IMG/VR virus record: IMGVR_UViG_3300014711_000004 | Coordinates: 1 to 37,654 of that record | Direction: 5' to 3' (one strand) | DNA: 37,654 nt | Origin: a virus | In this document: one piece after another, positions 13,515-19,670 of the stretch | How positions within the stretch are numbered: the first letter of the stretch is position 1 | How the letters are laid out: each line of letters begins with the position of its first letter | Notes under the pieces: generated by a model | The model's input: only the letters and a program-made list of their open reading frames with translations | Databases searched by the model: none | What the model was told of the DNA's origin: nothing | Position numbers and translations under genes: made by a program

Positions 13515-13748
13515 ATGGCACACGTGATGGTCGATCTGGAAACTTGGGGCACGCAGCCGGGCAGTATGCTGCGGTCGCTGGGCGCTGTTGTGTTCGACCC
13601 GATGACGGGCGAGCTGGGCGAAGCTTTTTACACCAACATCGACGAGGCATCGCAGGAGGCCGTCGGGCTGAAAAAGGACGCGCGGACGGTCCAGTGGCGG
13701 GCGGAGCAGTCGGCAGAGGCGTTCCGCGTCGGCGTGTTCCAACCGTAA
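13515..13748 (+). CDS. Truncated RNase AS/Rv2179c-like 3'-5' exonuclease
   Basis: 77 aa with ribosome site GAGGAGAAACATTT. It begins MAHVMVDLETWGTQPGSML, the exo I motif (D7-x-E9) of DnaQ-fold exonucleases, and continues with LGAVVFDPMTGELGEAF. This closely matches the N-terminal third of phage Rv2179c/RNase AS-like exonucleases, which are usually about 180 aa. Exo II and III residues are absent, and neither other frame downstream restores them, so this is a real truncation rather than a simple frameshift. The last 10 residues look foreign (AFRVGVFQP). It is probably inactive, or the 13765 gene replaced its C-terminal part by recombination. Confidence 0.65.
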   Translation: MAHVMVDLETWGTQPGSMLRSLGAVVFDPMTGELGEAFYTNIDEASQEAVGLKKDARTVQWRAEQSAEAFRVGVFQP

Positions 13749-13764
13749 CAGGGAGACCCATGCG

Positions 13765-14160
13765 GTGAAGCTACTGAAACGGATGAAAGACGGCGGCGGC
13801 GAGAGCACAGTAACCGGCTATTTCCTGATCGAAAGCAAGAGGCTCGTCACTGTGGTTCTGCTGCGTTTCGACGGGCCGAGCCGAGAGGCGTATCACGAGC
13901 ACGCGTTCAACTGCGTCTCGTGGCTGCTGGCCGGACGGCTGCAGGAGACATTCGCCAATTCGAAAAGTGTGCGAAGGTATACCCCAAGTTGGCTACCCTT
14001 CATCACCCGTAGGTCTGATTTTCACAAGGTGTCGAGCGAGACGCCGCGAAGCTGGGTTTTGTCGATCCGGGGGCCGTGGTCGGACACGTGGCGCGAGCAG
14101 CTGCCGCTGGAAGGCAACAGGGTGCGAACGCTCACCCACGGGCGGGAGGAATTGCCGTGA
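13765..14160 (+). CDS. Cupin-like conserved phage protein
   Basis: 131 aa from GTG at 13765, behind GGGAGACCC. The stretch VVLLRFDGPSREAYHEHAFN, then VSWLLAGRLQE, has the beta-barrel pattern and the HxH dyad (HEH) of cupin metal sites. The second half, PFITRRSDFHKV, then RSWVLSIRGPWSDTWRE, supplies another conserved His and aromatic strands. I recall similar proteins in other phages, none with a known reaction. A cupin-type sugar or nucleotide role is possible. It overlaps the VRR-NUC gene by GTGA. Confidence 0.6.
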   Translation: MKLLKRMKDGGGESTVTGYFLIESKRLVTVVLLRFDGPSREAYHEHAFNCVSWLLAGRLQETFANSKSVRRYTPSWLPFITRRSDFHKVSSETPRSWVLSIRGPWSDTWREQLPLEGNRVRTLTHGREELP

Positions 14161-14492
14161 CGCCAGCGGGCAAGCTGCAGGATCGCCTGAAAAAGCGGGT
14201 GCAGGAAAGCGGGGGCCAGTACCGCAAGGTGCGGTGGGAGGGGCGGCGCGGCTGCCCCGACTGCTTCATCTGGTGGAGCTGGCCCCGCGCCGCTTTTGTT
14301 GAGGTGAAGGCGGGCGATGACAAGTTCAGCACGCTGCAGGATCGCGAGGTGCGCCGCATGGCTGCGGCGGATATTCCCGTATTCACCGCACGCACTGTGG
14401 AGGATGTCGACCGAATTGTCGAAATCGTGAGAAAGGGCTTGCAACCTGACGTTGCGTCTGGCAGTGATGCGGCAGCAACGACGGAGGATTGA
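14157..14492 (+). CDS. VRR-NUC nuclease
   Basis: 111 aa, GTG start overlapping the previous stop, behind GGGAGGA. Matches the VRR-NUC form of PD-(D/E)XK: helix LQDRLKKRVQESGGQY, KVRWEGRRGCPDC with D35, then FVEVKAG with E49-x-K51, and LQDREVRRM with Q61. These enzymes cleave branched DNA (flaps, Holliday junctions) and usually sit next to the SNF2 helicase in this replication module, as here. The C-terminal tail (DVASGSDAAATTED) is encoded over a TTGCA-pair element, and its low complexity may reflect that. Confidence 0.88.
   Translation: MTPAGKLQDRLKKRVQESGGQYRKVRWEGRRGCPDCFIWWSWPRAAFVEVKAGDDKFSTLQDREVRRMAAADIPVFTARTVEDVDRIVEIVRKGLQPDVASGSDAAATTED
14439..14487 (+). promoter_or_regulatory. 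Leader-like module at the VRR-NUC/helicase junction
   Basis: TTGCAACCTGACGTTGCG (14439 on) has the TTGCA pair 13 nt apart, as in modules 1, 2 and 5523. It is followed by GCAGCAACGACGGAGGA, the GCAAC element and ribosome site of the helicase GTG at 14493. CAGTGA at 17 nt from TTGCAA is a weak -10. It lies wholly within coding sequence. Confidence 0.4.
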
Positions 14493-15851
14493 GTGACCCG
14501 CACGTTCGTGCCCCACGACTACCAGCGCGAGGCGCTGGCGCACATCTACGCGACGCCTCGCTGCGCGCTGTGGATGCCGATGGGCGGGGGCAAGACCGTC
14601 ACCACGCTGACCGCGCTGGACAACCTGTCGCTGGTCGAGGAGGTGTTCCCCGTACTGATCCTCGCGCCGCTGCGCGTCGCCAAGAGCACGTGGCCGGACG
14701 AAGTCGCCAAGTGGGCGCACCTGCGGCACCTGCGCGTCAGCGTCATCGCTGGCACTCCGAAGCAGCGCGAGGCCGCCCTGCGCGTCGAGGCGGACATCTA
14801 CACAACCAACTACGACCAGCTCAGCTGGCTGTGCGAGCAGGTTGGCGACGGCTGGCCGTTCAAGACTGTGGTGGCCGACGAGTTCACGCGGTTGAAGTCG
14901 TTCCGGCTGCGGCAAGGCGGCTCACGCGCCCGCGCGCTGGGTAAGGTGGCCCACACCCACGTCAATCGCTTCATCGGGCTGACCGGCACGCCGGCGGCCA
15001 ATGGCGTGAAGGACTTGTGGGGCCAGACTTGGTTCCTCGACCAAGGGGCGCGGCTTGGGCGGACGTTCAGCGCATTCGAGCAGCGGTGGTTCCGCAAGGG
15101 GTACGACGGCTACAGCCTCGTGCCGTTCGACCACACGCAAGAGGAAGTGCAAGAGCGGCTGAAAGACATCTGCCTCACCGTGCGCGGCCTGCCGGTCGAC
15201 GAGCCGATGACCACGCCCATCTACGTCGATCTGCCGCCGACGGCGCGCAAGGCCTATGACGAGATGGAGCAGGAGATGTTCACCGTCATCGCAGAGGAAG
15301 GCGTGGAGGCGGCGAACGCGGCTGTCCGGACGCAGAAGTGCCTGCAGCTGGCGAATGGCGCGATATACACCGAAGATGGGGGATGGGAGGATGTTCACGC
15401 GGCGAAGCTGGATGCGCTTGACAGCATCCTTGAGGAAGCCAACGGTGCGCCAGTGCTGGTGGCCTACAACTTCAAGCACGATCTTGAGCGGCTACGGGCT
15501 CGTTTCCCTAAGGCTCGGGTGCTGGACACTGACCCTAATACGATCCGCGAGTGGAACGCCGGACGGGTTCCGCTCCTACTCGCTCACCCTGCATCGGCAG
15601 GCCACGGGCTGAACCTCGCCGACGGAGGCAACATCCTCGCCTTCTTCGGGGTTAACTGGAACCTCGAAGAGCACCAGCAGATCATCGAGCGAATTGGCCC
15701 GATGCGGCAGAAGCAGGCAGGCTACGACCGGCCGGTGCTGGTGTATCTGATCCTCGCGCGCAACACCGTGGACGACATGGTGATGGAGCGCCTGCTGTCG
15801 AAGCGCAGCGTACAAGACATTCTTCTCGAAGCTATGGAGCGCAAGAAATGA
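14493..15851 (+). CDS. SNF2/superfamily 2 helicase
   Basis: 452 aa, GTG directly after the VRR-NUC stop. SF2 motifs: Q-like YQREAL, Walker A MPMGGGKT (K34), DEFT as motif II (D129-E130, in place of DEAH), LTGTP (163-167), and SAGHGLNLADGG near motif V. The final motif reads IERIGPMRQKQ, a variant of the usual QxxERxHRxGQ of SNF2 helicases. It is a short, phage-type SNF2 protein that probably translocates on double-stranded DNA with the VRR-NUC nuclease to resolve or repair fork structures. Overlaps the next gene by ATGA. Confidence 0.88.
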   Translation: MTRTFVPHDYQREALAHIYATPRCALWMPMGGGKTVTTLTALDNLSLVEEVFPVLILAPLRVAKSTWPDEVAKWAHLRHLRVSVIAGTPKQREAALRVEADIYTTNYDQLSWLCEQVGDGWPFKTVVADEFTRLKSFRLRQGGSRARALGKVAHTHVNRFIGLTGTPAANGVKDLWGQTWFLDQGARLGRTFSAFEQRWFRKGYDGYSLVPFDHTQEEVQERLKDICLTVRGLPVDEPMTTPIYVDLPPTARKAYDEMEQEMFTVIAEEGVEAANAAVRTQKCLQLANGAIYTEDGGWEDVHAAKLDALDSILEEANGAPVLVAYNFKHDLERLRARFPKARVLDTDPNTIREWNAGRVPLLLAHPASAGHGLNLADGGNILAFFGVNWNLEEHQQIIERIGPMRQKQAGYDRPVLVYLILARNTVDDMVMERLLSKRSVQDILLEAMERKK

Positions 15852-16252
15852 GCGAAATCTATCACTGGTGCCGCGTCTGTCACTGCTCGCACGCCGAGGG
15901 CACAATGTGCCCCGAGACCAACAGGCTGGTCGAGCCGTCTGCCGAGGGCTTCAAGGCCGGCGATCTATTTGTCAGCACCGCGCCTGTTTCGAACAGCCGT
16001 TCCGTCCTGCTGGACGAGGCTGGCGCGCTGATAGACGGGCAGCGGGCCAGTGACTATGGCGACGCGGCCGAGAATTTCACGCGGATCGCGACCGGATGGG
16101 CGGAAATCCTCGGCACCAAAGTCACGCCCGCGCAGGTAGCTCTGTGCATGGACTGGCTCAAGACTTGCCGCCTGATTACCAGCCCGACCCACCGTGACAG
16201 CTGGATCGACAAGCTGGGATATTCGGCCCTCGGCGGGGAGGTCGCGCTGTGA
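15848..16252 (+). CDS. DUF6378 domain protein with N-terminal zinc finger
   Basis: 134 aa. An N-terminal CRVCHCSHAEGTMCP stretch (four cysteines, residues about 8-21) is a likely zinc site. Residues 65-134 (RASDYGDAAENFTRIATGW, then VALCMDWLKTCRLITSPTH) match the DUF6378 domain, which I place near MazG-like all-helical nucleotide pyrophosphatases on the basis of its helical pattern and position in replication cassettes. Function not established. The overlap with the helicase gene (ATGA) ties it to replication. Confidence 0.72.
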   Translation: MSEIYHWCRVCHCSHAEGTMCPETNRLVEPSAEGFKAGDLFVSTAPVSNSRSVLLDEAGALIDGQRASDYGDAAENFTRIATGWAEILGTKVTPAQVALCMDWLKTCRLITSPTHRDSWIDKLGYSALGGEVAL

Positions 16253-16476
16253 AGCCCGCCGTACACCCGCTTCTGCAGCAGGCTCTTGATAGCTTGGAGG
16301 TGCCTTGGGAAATCTCCCAAGGCTCACGGCACTGCAAGCTTATCGTCAATGGCGTGCTCTGCGGCGTTCTGCCGAGCGGCCGAGTGAAAGAGGCCGACCG
16401 GCGCGCGGTGCTGAACACAATATCGCAGGTGCGTCGCGCGGCAGCCGGCGTAGCGAAGCGGAGGGCGCAAGGATGA
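16249..16476 (+). CDS. Small basic protein, possibly HicA-like fold
   Basis: 75 aa, GTG overlapping the previous stop. The stretch VPWEISQGSRHCKLIVNGVL, then GVLPSGRVKEADRRA, and the final ISQVRRAA resemble the dsRBD-like fold of HicA proteins, where a short strand, a conserved His and a basic C-terminal helix contact RNA. There is no HicB antitoxin next to it, so it may simply be a phage homologue with another role. Low-confidence fold call. Confidence 0.6.
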   Translation: MKPAVHPLLQQALDSLEVPWEISQGSRHCKLIVNGVLCGVLPSGRVKEADRRAVLNTISQVRRAAAGVAKRRAQG

Positions 16477-16685
16477 AGCTGCTGCCTATCGTCAACACTG
16501 ACGCAGATATGTCGGAGGATATGGCCCACGCGCTGAGCTGGTTCGAGACGCTGTGCCGAATGCGTGGCGTCTACAGCGTGACGAAGGAAGATGTCATCCG
16601 GCATCTGGCGGAGGAGGGCGAGACCGGCCTCGCCGCCGCCTTCAATCCTTCGATGCTTTACGAACTGCCAGCCGATCCTCAATAG
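16473..16685 (+). CDS. Hypothetical protein, end of the rightward operon
   Basis: 70 aa, ATG overlapping the previous stop with GGGCGCAAGG upstream. Sequence MSEDMAHALSWFETLCRMRG, then VTKEDVIRHLAEEGETGLAA, is helical. No family recognised. Its last 44 bases overlap the 3' end of the leftward gene at 16642-18252. No terminator hairpin is visible between the two converging operons. Confidence 0.6.
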   Translation: MKLLPIVNTDADMSEDMAHALSWFETLCRMRGVYSVTKEDVIRHLAEEGETGLAAAFNPSMLYELPADPQ

Positions 16686-18252
16686 CCCGCAGGATGTCTT
16701 CTGTGATGATGCCGCCCTTCGGTGCCATCTGCAGCGAGCGCAGCGGAGAGGGGCGGCCTGCGACAACGCCGACAGGAAAGTCGAATGGTCCTTCGATGCC
16801 ACTGGCGCGAACGATGTCCGGCAGAAGGTCCAGCGCGCCAACCGGCTCACGAAGGCGGCCTACCCCTTCGCCGGGGATGGCCGAACGGTAGGATGGATGC
16901 GACGACACCGCGAGGTCGCTGCGCGGGTCGATAGTGCCGACGTTTCGTAGGGACGTCAGCGGGCGGCCCAACTGCTCGAGGTCAGTGCTCGCAAGACGAG
17001 CCTCGCCAATACCCATTCCACCTTTCGTGCGGTACTGATCCATGAGGCGGTTCAACGCCGCACGCGCGCTGCCGGTGGCGCGCGTGAACGCTTCCACGCT
17101 GGCGGGGTCGTCGGTGGACTTAAACTCGGGAACGATTTCTCGAATGTCGCGCGCCAGCTGCTGCCGGCCACGCGCCGAAAGCGCCGCGTCGTTGTACCGA
17201 AGCATGGCTTCCCGAGGCATATGCGCGAAGTCGATAGACGTAGGCGACATGGCCCACGGCATGAACAGTGGGTCTTGGCCGGTCTCGACGCGCAGCCTGT
17301 CAGCCAGAGCCATGTGGGCGCGGGCATTGCCAAGGTCAGCAGCCCACACCGAGCCGGGGTTGTCGAACATATAGTCCTGCCCGCCACGACGCACGAACGG
17401 CTCGCGCAGAGCAACGTCGTTGATCGCGGTGACGTCGTCACCAGCGGCCGACAAGTCGGACATGGAAGTGATGAAGGGACGACCTTCCAGATCGAAAACG
17501 CTCAACTCTTCGACAGGAGCCCGACGGCGAGGTTCGATGTTGACCGTCAGACGTTCGACCTTGGGCAGTTCGCCCTTGCGTCCTTCGATGCGAGGGTCCA
17601 TCGCTCGCGCAGCCAGACGCTCGGTGCGGGGCGCTTCCAGCAACGGCTGCCCACCATGCACGCGGAAGTATTCCGGCCCAAACTGCCAGTCGTCGGCGTA
17701 TGGACCGTACGTGCGCCCTTCGCCGCCAGCGTACACCGCGACAGCTTCTTGGTCGAGCATCTTGGACAAATCGAACGCTTCTTCCGGCGTCGGCTCGCGG
17801 CCGAGCGAAAACACGACCGCGTCTTCGTCCCCGCCGGTAACCAGCGACTGGCGCTGGATCGGGATGCCGAAGCTCTTGACGGCGGACACCGCTTGTTCGG
17901 CAGAGATGGGCTCGGGGGTCGGGTTCAGCCGGTTGGCGCGGCCGAGGCCGATGTTCATCATCGGTGCGGCAGGAGCAACGCGCGCGGGGCTGCGGACTGC
18001 TAGAGATGGCTTGGCAGCGGGCTTGCGGGCCGGCGGCTTGGCGGCAAGCGACGGCGGCGACGCGTTCGCCTCGCGACGCACGATGCGCTGCACCTGCTGC
18101 GGCGTCGGCGCGTCGTCCGCGCCGAACGCGTCGGTGATCGCACGAAGGGCCCGCTCGCCAAGCTCCGCACCTTCGGCGAAGATGTCGTCGGAGATGCCGA
18201 GGTCTTTGGCCGCCTGCTTGATAACGCGGCGGAGGTTCCTGCTGCGGCTCAC
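16642..18252 (-). CDS. Virion-associated protein (unknown, last structural gene)
   Basis: 536 aa from a GTG overlapping the stop of the 18249 gene (GTGA); a longer frame to 18351 would lie inside that gene. The N-terminus is basic (SRSRNLRRVIKQAAKDLG). An Ala/Pro/Lys-rich linker (about 70-100) leads to a central domain with FSLGREPTPEEAFDLSKML and EGRTYGPYADDWQFGPEYF, and a C-terminal part with LRVETGQDPLFMPWAMSPT. The tail is rich in Ile/Asp. No enzyme motif identified. It lies at the end of the virion gene cluster, so it is probably a minor or ejected virion protein. Confidence 0.7.
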   Translation of the reverse strand: MSRSRNLRRVIKQAAKDLGISDDIFAEGAELGERALRAITDAFGADDAPTPQQVQRIVRREANASPPSLAAKPPARKPAAKPSLAVRSPARVAPAAPMMNIGLGRANRLNPTPEPISAEQAVSAVKSFGIPIQRQSLVTGGDEDAVVFSLGREPTPEEAFDLSKMLDQEAVAVYAGGEGRTYGPYADDWQFGPEYFRVHGGQPLLEAPRTERLAARAMDPRIEGRKGELPKVERLTVNIEPRRRAPVEELSVFDLEGRPFITSMSDLSAAGDDVTAINDVALREPFVRRGGQDYMFDNPGSVWAADLGNARAHMALADRLRVETGQDPLFMPWAMSPTSIDFAHMPREAMLRYNDAALSARGRQQLARDIREIVPEFKSTDDPASVEAFTRATGSARAALNRLMDQYRTKGGMGIGEARLASTDLEQLGRPLTSLRNVGTIDPRSDLAVSSHPSYRSAIPGEGVGRLREPVGALDLLPDIVRASGIEGPFDFPVGVVAGRPSPLRSLQMAPKGGIITEDILRAIEDRLAVRKASKD

Positions 18253-19667
18253 CCTACATAACCTCCGTTCATGTACTTCTCGCGCAGTTCGGTTGGCGTA
18301 ACGTCGACGGGCTCGTACATCGCCGCCGCACGCCGCGACGAGGGAGCCCACGACGGGCCGAAGTCAGAGATATACCCCGAATACCCGCGATCAGCAACCA
18401 TCCGCTCGAGGTCGGGGAGCGCACTCGCGCCTTCAACACCCTCGTCTTGCAGCGCCCAATACGGCAGCGCCGGCTCGTAGTCCGGCATATTGTACGCGCG
18501 GGCCATCGCAACCAGCCGGTCGGGATCGGCGTTGACGTCGTAGAGGTTCTGCAGATCAGCGGTGTACGCAAAGCGGGGGCTGTTGCGGCCCATGACTTCC
18601 GGCTCGGGGCTGATAGTTCCCGGCTCGCCGCTGTAGAAATACGTACGGCTGGGCAGACCCTCCCGATGGACCATCGGCACTTCGGTGCCCCGATGACCGG
18701 TGCCGAAGAACGACGGGTCGGTCTGCGTCAGCCCTTCCACGCGGCTGATATGCACGCCGGGGGCGCTGGTGGCCTGCAGCGGACGAGCCCGACCGATAGC
18801 GGGCACAGCGCCCCCCGTCGGCCGCGCGGCCAGCGATGCCAGCACGTCAGGGAGGTTGTGCTTCTCAGCCAGCTGCCGTTCCAGCGCCGCCCGCTGCCCC
18901 TCGCGAAACACGCGCAGATCGGCGGGGTCGAAGTCCACTTCCTTCGGCACGAACCGCCCAACATCTGGATGCGGGGCCGTGCCAGCGGCGGCAGCCTCGT
19001 CGCGCAGGCGCACGTTGATGCGAAGGGCGACGGGGTCAACCGACGCGCCGAGCTGCTGCGCGAGCGCCTGCAGCTCTTCGAGCGACGCACCGGCGCGGAA
19101 TGCCTGCTCGAGCGCCCGCAGCGCGCGCGTGTCGCCGCCAGCCACTGCCTCTACGGCGTTGCGGCCAGCTGCCAGCGCGGCGCTTCCCGCACGGCGCAGA
19201 TACGGCGCTGCAGCGTGCCCCGCGCCATACATACCGAGGCCGAGGGCGGCTTCTTCTGCGACCGAGCGCGGGATGTCGCCGATGTCTTCGGCCGAGCCGA
19301 CGCCGTACAGCGCGCTCTCGGCGACCACCGGAGCCGCGCGGAACGCGGCCTTCCCTGCCGCACCACCACGCACAGCCAATCGCGCCGCAGACGGCAGCGC
19401 GCGGGCGAGGCCGGTGGCCGGAATGGCGAGGCTTGGCAGGACAGACCCGCCGACTTCCCAAGCCATGCTTTCGTACGGGTGCGCCTCTTCGTACGCAGCC
19501 TGCTGCCCTCGGATGCGCTCCACTTCGTTGCGGTAGGCCGACGGGTCCAGCTGCGCGAGGGCCGACAGCCCCGCCTCAATCTCGTCACCGAAGCCGAACG
19601 TAGCGCCCGACGCGCCGGCGCGCAGTCGGTCGCGCCAGCGGTTTTCCTCGTCATACGGAGCGGGCAT
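18249..19667 (-). CDS. Internal/polyvalent-type virion protein
   Basis: 472 aa, ATG 3 nt after the upstream stop, ribosome site AAAGG. The N-terminus ATFGFGDEIEAGLSALAQL is typical of phage internal virion proteins. A Gly/Ala-rich stretch follows (about 70-170, possibly membrane active). The C-terminal 170 residues (VHISRVEGLTQTDPSFFGTG, then TEVPMVHREGLPSRTYFY, LYDVNADPDRL, SGYISDFGPSW) follow a pattern I associate with toxin-like or polyvalent phage protein domains; I cannot name it. It may be injected with the DNA and act in the host cell, which is inference. Confidence 0.7.
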   Translation of the reverse strand: MPAPYDEENRWRDRLRAGASGATFGFGDEIEAGLSALAQLDPSAYRNEVERIRGQQAAYEEAHPYESMAWEVGGSVLPSLAIPATGLARALPSAARLAVRGGAAGKAAFRAAPVVAESALYGVGSAEDIGDIPRSVAEEAALGLGMYGAGHAAAPYLRRAGSAALAAGRNAVEAVAGGDTRALRALEQAFRAGASLEELQALAQQLGASVDPVALRINVRLRDEAAAAGTAPHPDVGRFVPKEVDFDPADLRVFREGQRAALERQLAEKHNLPDVLASLAARPTGGAVPAIGRARPLQATSAPGVHISRVEGLTQTDPSFFGTGHRGTEVPMVHREGLPSRTYFYSGEPGTISPEPEVMGRNSPRFAYTADLQNLYDVNADPDRLVAMARAYNMPDYEPALPYWALQDEGVEGASALPDLERMVADRGYSGYISDFGPSWAPSSRRAAAMYEPVDVTPTELREKYMNGGYVG

Positions 19668-19670
19668 ATG

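Noticed and set aside
13515-14160. Frameshift joining the truncated exonuclease to the downstream gene
   Set aside because: No frame in 13740-14160 contains exonuclease motifs II or III; the downstream protein is an unrelated cupin-like protein with its own ribosome site.
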